Shown: positions 12,523 through 23,900 of the stretch, piece by piece
Layout: every line of letters begins with the position of its first letter
How positions within the stretch are numbered: position 1 is the first letter of the stretch
Source: Cercophora sp. LCS_1
Taxonomy: Eukaryota; Ascomycota; Sordariomycetes; Sordariales; Lasiosphaeriaceae
Direction of reading: 5' to 3'
Assembly (NCBI GenBank): GCA_036250225.1
Contig: JAPZLL010000041.1
Span: 277,867-341,866, forward strand
Length of the DNA stretch: 64,000 nt
Translations under genes and position numbers: made by a program
Notes under the pieces: generated by a model
What the model was told of the DNA's origin: nothing
Seen by the model: the letters and a program-made list of their open reading frames with translations, nothing else
Databases searched by the model: none

Positions 12523-15296
12523 ATGACTTCCAACGTCTTCGCCAGACTTGTCACCCCTTCCCGCGGCGGCCGATCATTCTACGAAGAGTTAAGAGGAAGG
12601 GATGATTCGGACGGGGACCGCGATGGTCTCTTGGATGAAGAAAACCTCAACCACAACTTTCATGATTACGATTTAGAAAATGCAGAAGGCCTTGGGGTCG
12701 ATGATAGCCACCCCACGCTGCCCGGTAGAGGCAACTCCCGTGGCCGGGGAACCTCCGGCGGTCGGGCGCAACAGGTTTGGCCGACCCATGACGAGGACGG
12801 CAATAACGAGGTGCCCGCGTCTCTGTTGATGGAACCACCCGATGATGCAGCTGGCGCATACGACCAGTCCCGCCGACACCAGCCCGGGCACCGCAGCCAG
12901 GCCATTCCCGGCCCGTCGAGAGCCCGTCCCCAGTGGGAGGCGGCCCAAGTACACCAGCGACTACATGATGATACTTTTGGCTCGAGGGGCCACAAAGGCA
13001 CCCCTGGTTCATTCCTTGTTGGTGTAATATCTGGCAGCTCCAAGAAAAAAGCCGAGTGGAGGTGGGCCAACGTTTCCAACCTGGACGCCTTCATCAAGGA
13101 TGTCTACGATTACTACGTCGGGTGTGGAATCTCCTGCATCATTCTTGAAAGGGTTATTCATTTGGCGTAAGTATCCTGAAGTCCCGCTCGTCGGTTTACG
13201 CTCACCCGGGTAGAAATGTTGCATTCGTTGCCTTTTTGTTGACGTTCCTCACACAATGTGTGGACTACGGCAAGATTCGGGGAAGCCAGAAACTCACCCA
13301 GATATTAGTTCCGCAGTGCACTAGGAACATGTCCGGACTGTGGAATCTTGGCCTCTGGATCTTTGCCTTTTACTTCATCTGGAAGTCGATCCAATATGTG
13401 CTCGACCTCCGCAGATTACTGCATGTCCGAGACTTTTATCTATACATGCTCAACATTCCGGACGATGACATGCAAACGATTACCTGGCAAGAAGTCGTGG
13501 CCCGCGTCATGGCCCTGAGGGATCAAAATCCGACGACGGCGACGACCCTAACACCGGCGCAGAGACAGTTTATCGGGAGCCAATCCAAAGAGAGACTAGA
13601 CGCGTCTGACATTGCGAACCGCTTGATGAGACGGGAAAATTACCTGATTGCTCTGTTCAACAAGGACATTCTGAACTTGACGATTCCTCTCCCTTTCTTA
13701 AACAACTACCAGCTGCTCTCCCGCATCCTGGAGTGGACCCTGATGTTCAGTATCCTTGACTTTGTGTTTAATGAGCATAACCAGGTCAACCAGAAGTTTT
13801 TGAGATCGGATTACCGGGGTGAGCTGAGCAACAAGCTCCGTTCGAGGTTCAGATTCGCAGGCTTTATGATCCTCGTTCTGTCGCCCTTCGTGGTGGGATA
13901 TCTCTTGCTCGTCTACTTTCTCACCTACTTCCACGTATGGAACCACTGCTCCCAACCGTGTAGCGCGTGCTAACTTTCGGCATAGGAAATACAAAAGAAT
14001 CCCTCGGTCCTGACATCACGAATGTACACGCCCCTTGCCGAGTGGAAGTTTAGGGAGTTCAATGAACTTCCACACCTATTCCGGAAGCGTTTGGATATGT
14101 CGCAACCATTCGCCTCCCATTATATCGACCAATTCCCAAAAGTCAAGACAGAGATGGTCGCTAAGGTAGTAGCGTTCTCAGCCGGCTCTCTCGCGACGAT
14201 TCTGGCAGTGGCCGCAATTATCGACAACGACTTCTTGATTGGATTCGAAATCACGCCGGATCGAAATGCGCTGTTCTATACCGCACTCTTTGGAAGTATC
14301 TGGGCGTTTGCTCGGGGCAGTATCTCGGGGGAAAATGCCGTTTTTGATCCCGAGTACGCCATGCGCAACGTCATCGAATACACACACTATAGTCCGGACC
14401 ACTGGCAGGATAGGCTCCACAGCTTCGACATTAAGAAGGAGTTTTCGAGCCTATACAAGATGAAGATCATGATCTTTCTCGAGGAAATCATCAGCATCTT
14501 GACCGTGCCGTTTGTGCTCTTTACCAGCCTGCCCAAATCATCGGACCAAATCATCGACTTTTTCCGAGAGTTTACCATTCACATTGACGGACTGGGCTAC
14601 GTCTGCTCTTTCGCAGAATTCAACTTCAAAACGGGCGTCGGTGCGTCGGGTAAGAAACCCGCTGAAGGTACAACTGACGTCCGCGACGATTACTACTCCA
14701 CCAAACACGGCAAGATGGAAGCATCATACTATGGGTTTATGAATAACTACAATAATTTTGCTCTCAACCCAACAAGCACAAAGAGCGGCGTTCCGGGCCA
14801 CCTTCCCCCGGGGATGCGCCACCCCTTCCATCCCCCGCCCGCGTGGCCGGGCATGACCTCGCCGGTCCTAGCTGCAGATATGCAGGCTTCTCGGATGGGT
14901 CGCTCTGAACGTAGGGCCAACGCCCGGACACCAGGCTTCGGCCCGGTAAGACACCCCGGGCATCTCAGCCCAATGGCCAGTATCTTGTTGGATCCCCACC
15001 ACCAACCTTCTGGGAGGGGAACCCACCCAACACGCCAACAACGTGCAAGTGGAGGCTACCATGGTCAAGATGGCGACATCATCGAGGAGTCTGAGGATGG
15101 GCCCAGGACGGAGGAAGAGAGTGTCTACGAGACAGCAAACGGGCTAGACGAATCGGCATGGCAGACGTCGCCGACGAAGAATCTCAGCAGAGAGAATAGC
15201 GGCATTGACGGGGTCAAGGAGGACGGTGGCGTGGTGCACATGATCAAACAGTTCAACCAGGCGCAGTTGAACAGACGTCCTGGAGGGCTCAGGTAG
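12523..15296 (+). CDS. ATG9: Autophagy lipid scramblase Atg9
   Basis: Exons 12523-13166, 13214-13934 and 13986-15296 give 891 aa; introns are 47 and 51 nt with GTAAGT and GTATGG donors. The N-terminal 180 residues are acidic and disordered and start MTSNVFARLVTP. Then comes the Atg9 core: WANVSNLDAFIKDVYDYYVG, first membrane segment NVAFVAFLLTFLTQCVDYG, second near LWIFAFYFIWKSIQYVLDL, the reentrant region, FMILVLSPFVVGYLLLVYFL, VVAFSAGSLATILAVAAII and the domain ending TIHIDGLGYVCSFAEFNF. A long Pro/Gly-rich tail follows. Atg9 vesicles seed the phagophore and the trimer moves lipids between leaflets. All core blocks are intact. It is divergent from COG6. Confidence 0.97.
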
Positions 15297-16111
15297 TTGC
15301 AACTGCATGTGCAGGCGTTTTCGGTTATTGGATCAAAGGCGCATACATTGCGTACTTGGACAGGGCTGCTTCTCTCTCGGCCTTGGATAGATAATGTGGA
15401 GTTCCGGCGTTGGCAAATCGACTTTCGGACAAGGCAGCGCAGAAGTGCAGAGACAGGATAGGACAATACAAAACAAATGATATAACATACATGCAAAAGC
15501 CGGCATCAGAGCTGCGGCTTTTCTGTTTTGGCCAGAAACGAGGCGGGATGCCCGCCTTGAGTGACACATGCCTTCGTCCCCATGAATCCTGGCAACGCCG
15601 TCTGCTGGGGTCAATCGACCCACCAAACCCCAGGGTTATATCGCGGCAGGGAAGCAGTGCACCAGTCTGGAAAAGGCATGGCGCGCAGCGGCAAGCCCCA
15701 GAAATTGAAGAAATGATCGCCGTTATGCAGAGCCGCATCCGACATGCAACGACAATTCGTCTGCTGCACTTTTGACAGACCCCGCGCCCGTGCACCCACC
15801 ATGGCTTTGGCTCGGACTGCTAGAATCGCTCTTGACCTTCTTAGATTGGCTTGTCTTCCCCAGACTTACAAAGACCATCGAATAGCATGATGCCAGGCTC
15901 CAACCTCCTTGGCGGCCCTTTTCCGTAATTCACATGCATCGCACAACACATTGAAGTATGGGAGAATAAATCGATACAATTGGGTATTCAACAACCCCGG
16001 GTCATCCAGTATCCGACTCTGGAGCAAAACTGCACAAATGAAACAGTTGACGAGCATTGGCAGCTCGGCGTGCATGCGCCGCACGATATTACAGGCTCAT
16101 CACAAAGCCAT
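15297..16111. other. Intergenic, 3' of ATG9
   Basis: Contains only short shadow frames. It should include the ATG9 3' UTR and, at the right end, the 3' UTR of the truncated fasciclin gene on the other strand. No repeat or RNA gene was seen. Confidence 0.45.
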
Positions 16112-16815
16112 TCACAGAAGATGATATCCTCCAGCAGCAGCCATGGCAATTAAGGCCCAAATCCGCGAAACTGGGTGGTTTGGAGTCGCCCCTGCGGTGA
16201 CCAAGGGTGGCGAAGGAGAGCCCGTTGTCGTCGCTGCCGACAAAACCAAGAACTGTGACCAAGCGTTATCAGACTCCGAGCACTCAAGTAGTTATTGGGT
16301 TCCACTTACCCTATCAACCGTGTGGACAACACCATTGATGGCGAGAGCATCTCCTGCTTGAATCTGCGCCCCGCCGATGAATATAACGTCGCCGCGAACT
16401 GTCGCTGTCACATTGGTCCCGGCGAGAGTCTGGAAGACATCACCATTGCGAATCGATGGTGTATAGGCCGGGACGCCAACGACAATGTGCCGCCGCAGCT
16501 GCGCATCTGCCAGAGCGCTCGCGTTCCCGAAGACAGCATCGGTAGATGTTAGGATGGTGATTCTGGGCCTAGCCTCAACATCCTTCGGAATATTGGCTCG
16601 CTGAAGCCCTGCGAGGAATCCGGCGGCACTGATGATTGGAAGGGTTTCGGAAATGCTCCGCAGAAGAGTGAGGGCCCTGGCATTCAGTCAGTACGAACAC
16701 ATGAGGCCCCGGGCACGAGCTCATACCCAGCAATGGGACGGACAACCCCGCCATCCCAGCGGATGTCAACGCCTGTGACCTTGACACTTGCCCCCAGCCT
16801 AGTGAAGATGACACC
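16112..16815 (-). pseudogene. 5'-truncated fasciclin (FAS1) domain gene
   Basis: On the minus strand three exon pieces read cleanly: 16815-16727, 16676-16310 and 16252-16112. Introns are 50 nt (GTATGA...CCAG) and 57 nt (GTAAGT...ACAG). They give the end of one FAS1 repeat (GVDIRWDGGVVRPIAG) and one complete FAS1 domain: ITILTSTDAVFGNAS (H1 box), LRRHIVVGVP, INGVVHTVD (H2 box). The tail is Ser/Thr/Pro-rich with a hydrophobic end, as in GPI-anchored FAS1 proteins. The first FAS1 repeat and signal peptide are missing: an in-frame TAG lies at 16816-16818 and unrelated sequence follows. That TAG could instead be a splice acceptor, but no matching upstream exon is visible. Confidence 0.7.
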
Positions 16816-16870
16816 CTAGTTTGCTCTGATATTTGTTGCTCTCTGGCACATCACCGCCGTCTTCGCTGTC

Positions 16871-18530
16871 ATGTTCGGAAGTGAGGCAGCCCGACGGCGG
16901 AAAGCCGCAATGGTGGCCATTTGGAATCCCGGGGATGCTCTCCTGGTCTTGGAGTTTCTCGCGCGGTTCATCATGCATAGGATTCGGCCATACCCGCCAC
17001 CACGTCAAGCGCCGCATGGGATTCCGTCACATCCCATTGACAAGTCAACGTCTCCATCTAGTGGTTGCGGAGCTCCCAGTACCAGAGGGCCACCTGGTAC
17101 CACTGAGGAAGGAGGGCGTCTTCGTTCTTCTCCTTCGCGCGTCTTACGGACACCCGATGTTTTGTACGGTGTTGCGTTCTTTTTGGCCGCTCTCTTCATC
17201 TGGGCGGGAGGATCGCGATGGGTATTGTAGGGCCAGCGCTCATAAATGTTGGGAATTCCGCCCCCGTGCGGCCCTCAGAGGCTTTCTTTCCGGCGACCCC
17301 TGATGGAAGCGCCAGTCAGAGCCTTGAGCGGTTTGGGTTGATGGCGCCTGCGTCCCTCCTTGCACTCGGCAGCGCTGAGGCCGCTGAAGTGACGCTGAGG
17401 AACAAGGTAAACCTTGTCGAGGATATCTATCTCGGCGAGGTCCTCAACGGCGACTTCACAGACCGCGTCTATCGACTCAACTACAGCTATGCCCTCACTG
17501 GAACCGACCTTGGTCTTCGGTATGCCACCGGTCTGTCTCTCCCGGTAGATGGGTCGTACATCACCGGATATGGGTGGATCATGGGTGATCGCGTCCACCC
17601 ACCCAATGAATCGGGTGACGTTTATCAACCCTGGGGACTGTATAGCCAGACTCCCCCCCTTTCCAGATCTCGCTAGGAGATCGTGATATCCGATATGCTC
17701 CAAGGGAAATCTTCCAGGTGCACTCCCGAGCAGCGAGACAGTTCGAGAAGGATTCAAACATATCCTTTGCGGTACTTGTCGGCTCTGCCCGCAGGGCCAG
17801 CATCAGCAACGGAGATGACCACTGGTATGCAACTGAGACCCGCCCGTTGGATATACCACGAGCACCATACAACGCTTCTTTTTGGATGAAAAGATTGCGC
17901 CCTGTCCTTTCCTGTTCGTAGCGGGACGAGTGGCGCGACGGTCCTCACGCTCTAAACTCGATGCGCGACATTACCTAACAAGATACCCGGGATAAGACTC
18001 GGCAGGGCTATTATGAAGGTTCTCGAGACAGCCTTCACAGTCCCATGATCATCGAGTTCGGCAATGCTAGCAGTGACTCGGCGCTGAGATCACGCACGAC
18101 AAGCCCGAACGGTGTCATCGACGCAAGAGCATCTACAATCCGGGATGACCTGGAGCGGCTGCTGCTGGCCAGTTATATTGGCTCGCGCAATACGTTTACA
18201 AATGCGGCCACGTTTGACAGGGGCACAAAATACCGCAACATATTCAGGAGTGGGACAGGTGAGCTGGATGAAGGCGCCGGAGACTTTGTGGTTCCCAGCC
18301 CGGTCATCATCACTTTCTCTCTGGTTGGACTTATCATCCTGCCCGAGAGTTTGGTTTTCCTGATTGCTTTTAGGGTAACGTTGGGACTTGTCGTTGAGCG
18401 AGGCTACAAGAGCGCCAGAGAACGGGGGGAGCCAAACGGGAGATGGAAGCGGTTTAAAGCCTTCAAGGCAGTGCTGTTGCTCCGGGCCGCCTATGAGCTT
18501 GGAACGGGAGAGTCTGACGAGAGTACATAG
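16871..18530 (+). pseudogene. Disrupted polytopic membrane-protein gene, unnamed family
   Basis: Coherent protein segments continue one another only by changing frame. From about 16920 comes WNPGDALLVLEFLARF and GIPSHPIDK. Near 17060 the frame shifts to RLHLVVAELPVPEGHLVPL and SFWPLSSSGRE. Near 17215 it shifts again to MGIVGPALINVGNSAPVRPS, running to 17650. A third shift, at a C7 run (17655-17661), leads to FQISLGDRDIRYAPREIFQ and NGDDHWYATETRPLD. The same frame then meets a TAG near 17921 and a TAA near 17975 before resuming at 18045 and ending at 18530. A membrane segment (VIITFSLVGLIILPESLVFL) lies near the end. The layout resembles large fungal membrane proteins of unknown function, from general familiarity only. 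Several independent lesions argue against a single sequencing error. Confidence 0.65.
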
Positions 18531-19883
18531 CCTTGTAACAAGAGTCTCCCCTATGGGGGAGAAAGGGATACCTGGGCCCTCGCGGAATGCGGCCAACAGA
18601 GCTGTAAGGGTCACATGAGGATGGACACCCAGGGCGTCTCCACTAGGTAGGGTCAAGTCATGGGAGCTGTCTACCGCTTCGGGGAATGAATGCAATACGG
18701 CGGTTGGCGCCCGAATTGGTTCTGCTCCATTGGTTTTACCCACCAAAAACGCTTGAGGTCTCTAGAATGAATATTAGAGGGCCCCTGTATTGTATTGTCA
18801 AGGCTCATCGGGAGGGTAAATGTGTCTTGAGGCCTTGGTAGCTTGAATTTCTGGTATGGACTTGCTAGGAAGGCACAGCGCATAACCGGGGGCAAAGATG
18901 CCGCATGTAGCGCGGGAATCGAACGATTATGACGCTGGCTGCCAGGTGCACAAGCGAAGATGCAATTCTTACCTTTCCGGTTTAACTTTTATCGGTTTGG
19001 AGGAATACCATCACGCTCGTTCCATCCTCTCTAGACAAGAGTTTATGTTTTCGTTTCTCGCAGAATTAACATCGCTGTGCCATTGTGATATTTGTTTGCG
19101 CTTTTTGTTTGCGCTCTTTGTTTGCACCCGACCTAGCAGTTGTCCTCCGCTGTGAGAAGCAGAAGCAGAGGATATCACAGCGCCATCCGTCTGGCTAATG
19201 TGTGTTTGTTCTCGTCTGCTGACGGAAACTAGGGCCATGAAGTCATCTGTTGGGAATATACTACCTCCACAATAACTATGCCACGCAACATGAATGAGTC
19301 GCTTGCGGCTTGCCAGATCTCGGAGTGAGCCAGATCGCTGGGGTTCGCAGGGAGTCGCTCCAGGGTGCAATGAACGGGATTGGTAGTGCCAATAGCACAA
19401 ACCACCGCTATCAGACCCCGGCGAACTCCTCGGAGGTCGGTGAATTGACAGGGATTGGCGCCGAGCCCCCGAGCTGGGGCTGCGGCGGGCAAACACATTT
19501 TTCTGACTGGAGCTGGAGCCGACAACGGTCTCGAAAAAATCGCCCATTTACCCATTTCAGACCTCACCGAGCCAACAGGATCCAGATCCCATTGCGGCGA
19601 CAACCAAGTCCATACGCCGGCACGGCTCCTCTCAGAGATTTGCCGCGGTTCATTTTCGACGTTGGACGAAATCCTGAGCCGGGAGTGCGGTCGCTGCGGC
19701 GATTGTCTTCTTGCATTGCGTCACCTCGAGGTCTGCTCGATCCTCTGCGTTGACCGGCCATTGACCACGACCCCGAATTGCGACCCCAAGCACTCCGCCG
19801 TTTCCTGACAACCTACAAACAAATTCAACCCGTTCGACAACCTGGCTCTAAAGCTCGACACCCCGGGAGCTGCGGCTGCCCCA
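18531..19883. other. Intergenic, 1.35 kb, with the carrier promoter at its right end
   Basis: No supported gene. A fragment resembling the 3' half of an elongator tRNA-Met lies on the minus strand at 18899-18964 but does not fold. The right third (19300-19883) is probably the promoter and 5' leader of the carrier gene. Confidence 0.45.
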
Positions 19884-21253
19884 ATGGCGCAGCCCAACCT
19901 CGAGTCCGAGGACGATTATGAGTATGTTGGCTATACCTCGGCTTGCGCTGGGATATTGGGCCATGGCGACGCTTCTGCCCGCCTCGCGCGACGACGACGG
20001 TATCGCCTGCTAATGCCTTGGCAGCTATGAGTCCCTCCCGCCCAACTTCTCGCTGCTGCAGAACATGGCAGCCGGCGCCTTCGCGGGCATCGCCGAGCAC
20101 TGTGCCAGTAAGTCTACCCCTCCAATATTTCGCGCGAGTTCAGTCACCGGTCGGTGATTCCTCGTGGACACCATCGCCAAACCCCCCCTTCTGTACCCGG
20201 ATCTACTCTAACATGGTATAGTGTACCCTATTGATGCGATCAAGGTGGGCATACCGGCGCTCCCGCGCGGCCCACCAATATCACGCTGACACCTTGATAG
20301 ACTCGCATGCAGATAATCAACCCCTCCCCCTCGGCCGCATATAACGGAGTTATTCAGGGCACATATCGGATGGCGACAACAGAGGGTATTCTCAGTTTAT
20401 GGCGCGGCATGTCCAGCGTAGTTGTGGGGGCTGGTATGTCGGCCATCTTTGCCCATGGAGGGCCATGAGCTAATCACCGTCGGCATAGGCCCGGCCCATG
20501 CCGTCTACTTCGCGACATACGAGGCGGTCAAGCATGTTATGGGAGGCAACAAGGCAGGCGAGCACCACCCGCTTGCCGCGGCAACGAGTGGTGCCTGCGC
20601 TACGATCGCCAGCGATGCGCTGATGAACCCATTTGACGGTATGCCACTTCTGTGCCCATGCCCCGCGACAGACTACTGACTGCCCGCAGTCATCAAGCAG
20701 AGGATGCAGATCCAAAACTCGGCAAAGATCTATCGCAATGTCTACGACTGCGCGAAATATGTGTACAAGAACGAGGGTCTTTCCGCCTTTTACGTCTCCT
20801 ACCCCACAACCCTCTCCATGACTGTCCCCTTCACAGCCCTTCAGTTCCTCGCCTACGAGTCAATCTCAACCTGGATGAACCCCACCAAGAAGTACGATCC
20901 TCTTACCCACTGCCTGGCTGGTGCGGTGGGTGGTGGTTTTGCTGCCGCCCTGACTACCCCGATGGATGTCATCAAGACCATGCTCCAGACCCGCGGAAGT
21001 GCGCAGGATGCTGAGCTTAGAACGGTCAATGGGTTTACAGCCGGCTGCCGGTTACTCTACCGGAGAGAGGGTGCCCGGGGCTTCTTCAAGGGTGTTGGGC
21101 CCAGAGTGTTGACGACCATGCCAAGCACTGCCATCTGCTGGTCGGCCTACGAGGCTTCAAAGTTTGTGATCACGGCATCTAACTTGATATTTTGTGCTAA
21201 CTGTGTTTTCTAGGGCCTACTTCATCCGCCAAAACGACTCTGCAGTCGCTTGA
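19884..21253 (+). CDS. MRS4: Mitochondrial carrier, mitoferrin (Mrs3/Mrs4) type
   Basis: Seven exons: 19884-19921, 20025-20107, 20222-20244, 20301-20433, 20489-20638, 20690-21161 and 21214-21253, total 312 aa. All joins keep phase; the third exon is only 23 nt. The protein is a three-repeat carrier with signatures YPIDAIKTRM, NPFDVIKQRM and TPMDVIKTML. The matrix-helix and pore residues GPAHAVYFATYE and ALQFLAYES, with PNFSLLQNMAAGAFAGIAEH near the start, are those of the iron importers Mrs3/Mrs4 (mitoferrin). It should sit in the inner membrane and move Fe2+ into the matrix for heme and Fe-S synthesis. Substrate assignment is by family; other carriers are less likely. Confidence 0.92.
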
Positions 21254-22286
21254 AAAGGATCATCAAGCGCTGATTGATCCATGTGCCAGGGGCTTCCTGC
21301 CTACGAGGCCACTGCAGTGGCCAGCACATTCATGGTTGACGAGGGCGTGCATCCCTTGCCGAGATTCGTCAATGCGTTTGAGCACGCGTGGGGATACACT
21401 AGTCCGCCCTCGTTCGAATGGAAGGGAACTCGATGCGGCCAGCCTTTCCGGCAAAGCCTCGTCGAATACAAGCGGCGTGTTCGCCGGCATCCTTGTACAT
21501 ATAATACCGTCGTCGCCTCCCGGGTTTGAAGAGTGGGGGTGGCTGCATTGAACAACACGGACATGATTGACTAGATTTTGTCGAGCGGCGTTTTTTTGTG
21601 TGGTTACCTCGTTTTGGCGGCTCGGGTCTAAATTGGGTGGGTTCGATCCATCTTCCTAGCGATTTGTGTATCAACATGCTCAAGTGGTCTCCCCTCGAAC
21701 CACGAAAGTCAATGCGTGTGGTGAAATGCTGGCTGGGAAAAGGAAATCCTACGCGAGATGTCTGGTCAAGAATCCTGTCAACCAATTAGCCTCGCGCGCT
21801 GCCGGCTGAGGTTACTACGCGGCTGAGAGCATCCCCACGAATGCAACCATGTTTGGGGAAAACCGAACTGACGTCCGAACACCGGAGCGCCAACTGTCCC
21901 TTTTTGAGTAGGGGTGAAGCTACAGGCGAGCGCTAAGATGCGGGTTTGCTGAAATATGGTTTCAGGAGGGGTTGAGCAGGCTGGTTCGGCACGACTTGCC
22001 CGCCAGTTATGATTTGCTCCAAAGCTTCTCAAGCACAACTGCCTTGATGTTGACTGTTTGATCCTCTCTGTTGTTTGCTGTTTGCTGCTTGTTGATTACT
22101 CCCACGAACACAGCGACGATAAAGATACACAGATCCCGCGATGCAATACGGATTCAAAATCGACAAGTCTTCTGCTCCTAGCAGTGCCATATACCTGGCT
22201 TCTGAACACCTAAACTCCCCCATGCAGTAGCAGCAGCAACTAAATTTACCAATCCAACGACTACCATCCCCTCAACGCTCCTCTTC
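21254..22286. other. Intergenic between converging genes, 1.0 kb
   Basis: Both neighbours end here (carrier on plus, DnaJC3 on minus). Only short shadow frames are present; a tRNA T-arm-like string near 21636 lacks the rest of a tRNA. Presumed 3' UTRs and terminators. Confidence 0.45.
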
Positions 22287-23900
22287 CTAAAACCCGAAAC
22301 CACCTCCGGGGAAACCACCTCCACTCCTGAAGTGGAACTGCTGGCCTCCGCCCTGTTGGAACATGAAGGGATGGCCGCCACCAAACGGATGCCCTCCGCC
22401 TGGGAAGCCCTGTTGCTCTTGGCTGTTCGGGTCGTCGCCGCGGTCAAACCGTGCGCGGAGCTCGGGGTCGATAAGTACCTCGTATGCCTCATTGATCTGT
22501 GCCATCTTCTTCTCGGCATCCTCCTTGGTAAGCCCCTGCTTGGCCGCCTTGTCCGGGTGGTGGACCTTGGTCAGCTTGCGATACGCGGACTTGATCTGGC
22601 GCTCGTCAGCATCCTTCGCGACGCCGAGAACCTTGTAGTAATCCTTTGTCTTGGAGCGCTTGAGAGCGATCTGGGCTTCGCGGAGGAGGTTCTCGACTAC
22701 TTGCGCCTTGCCTTCGGGGACGTTCTCTTGTGCTTTTTGGTAGGTTGCGATGGCGGCGTCGTATTCTTCGGCGTCGAGTTGGGTCTTTGCCGTGTGGAGG
22801 AGGCCGTAGAAAGAGTTGGGGTCGAGCGTGAGGGATTCAGTGCAGTATTCTTTGGCCTTTTTGCTGGATGACTGGAGGGCGTTAACAGGCAAGGTAACAG
22901 GAGTAGTTGTGGGAATACTTGCCTCGAAGTAGGCTTGACATGCGAGAGTCACGAGACGGGAGACCAGGGTATCGGTTGCTGAGGAGGGGATAGTGTCGTC
23001 TGATCGGAGCTCGGCCACCTGGTCCTTGACCTCCTTGATCAGGCCATCGCCTTCTGAGGTGGGGACGAGCTGTCGAGCCGCTGTTGTGGGCTGCCCCTTC
23101 TCCAACGCCTTGAGAACCTTCTGGAGCGCTTTGTTGATGGCCTTCTCCTGGTTGAGGAGCTTCCTGCACCTCTTAGAATCTGGATCGGACTGTAGGCACT
23201 TGCGAATGGCTGCCATACCCTCCTCCAAGTCGCCAAGTGCATAGAAGTAAACGGCGGAGATCTTGACGTGAGGTGAGGTATCCCCCGGTTTCATCTGTAA
23301 GACGTGCTGAAGATCTGCGATGCCCCTGATTGCGTGGCCACTCTCAAAATTGCACTTCGCGCGCAGTTCTCGCAACCCCAGCGCTCGATTGGCGATCTTG
23401 ATGGCCTCGCCCGCATGCTCCGAGCACTCCTCCCACTTCCCAGCTTTCGCAGCTGCTTCGGCGAGGGTGGCAGCGCCCTTAGCCTCTTGAAGGGCCGCAA
23501 GCTCCTCATCTTTCCTCGCCAAAATGTATTGCTCCTTCGCTGCATCCCAATCACCAGTACGTGCCTTAATGCGGCCAAGCTGCGCATGGGCGCCCTCAAA
23601 GCCAGGCTTGATCGAGAGGACCTTGTTAAAGTCCTCGGTCGCTTGGGTTGTGCGGCCCAGGGAGAGGTAGGTGGTGGCTCGCTTGAAGAAGGTCAGATAA
23701 TTATTTGGGTCCTTCGCGATAGCGGCATCATAGAAGACAAGCGCATCGTTCGTCTGGCCTCTGGAGAGGTGCTGTTGAGCGGACTCGAGGAGCTTGTTGA
23801 TGGGCAGATCGGTGGGGATGTCAGAGGCGGATATGGCGGCGACAAGCGACGGTGAGGTCGAGAGGATGCCAGCCGCAAAGGCCAGTGCGGGAAGACGCAT
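22287..23900 (-). CDS. DNAJC3: ER co-chaperone DnaJC3/P58IPK (TPR + J domain)
   Basis: The start is 23900 on the minus strand. The frame is open to 22287 (537 aa), but 22922-22872 looks like a 51-nt GC-AG intron (GCAAGT donor, CTGTTAAC branch, CTCCAG acceptor). Removing it gives exons 23900-22923 and 22871-22287, 520 aa, and restores [15 protein letters not shown]. Residues 1-22 are a signal peptide ([12 protein letters not shown]). TPR repeats follow from about 35 ([20 protein letters not shown] and similar), then a C-terminal J domain ([20 protein letters not shown] with VHHPDKA) and a Gly/Phe-rich tail. There is no KDEL. The protein delivers misfolded clients to the ER Hsp70 BiP. It is divergent from GAR1. 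Confidence 0.94.
   Translation of the reverse strand: MRLPALAFAAGILSTSPSLVAAISASDIPTDLPINKLLESAQQHLSRGQTNDALVFYDAAIAKDPNNYLTFFKRATTYLSLGRTTQATEDFNKVLSIKPGFEGAHAQLGRIKARTGDWDAAKEQYILARKDEELAALQEAKGAATLAEAAAKAGKWEECSEHAGEAIKIANRALGLRELRAKCNFESGHAIRGIADLQHVLQMKPGDTSPHVKISAVYFYALGDLEEGMAAIRKCLQSDPDSKRCRKLLNQEKAINKALQKVLKALEKGQPTTAARQLVPTSEGDGLIKEVKDQVAELRSDDTIPSSATDTLVSRLVTLACQAYFEASIPTTTPVTLPVNALQSSSKKAKEYCTESLTLDPNSFYGLLHTAKTQLDAEEYDAAIATYQKAQENVPEGKAQVVENLLREAQIALKRSKTKDYYKVLGVAKDADERQIKSAYRKLTKVHHPDKAAKQGLTKEDAEKKMAQINEAYEVLIDPELRARFDRGDDPNSQEQQGFPGGGHPFGGGHPFMFQQGGGQQFHFRSGGGFPGGGFGF

Noticed and set aside
18899..18964. tRNA-Met-like string on the minus strand (CATAATC anticodon-loop-like, TTCGATTCC T-loop-like, end ACATGCGGCA)
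   Set aside because: The T stem does not pair, the variable loop is missing and no matching 5' acceptor arm exists within 80 nt. At best a decayed fragment.
21630..21660. T-arm-like GGTGGGTTCGATCC
   Set aside because: Only the T arm pairs; no acceptor, D or anticodon arm around it.
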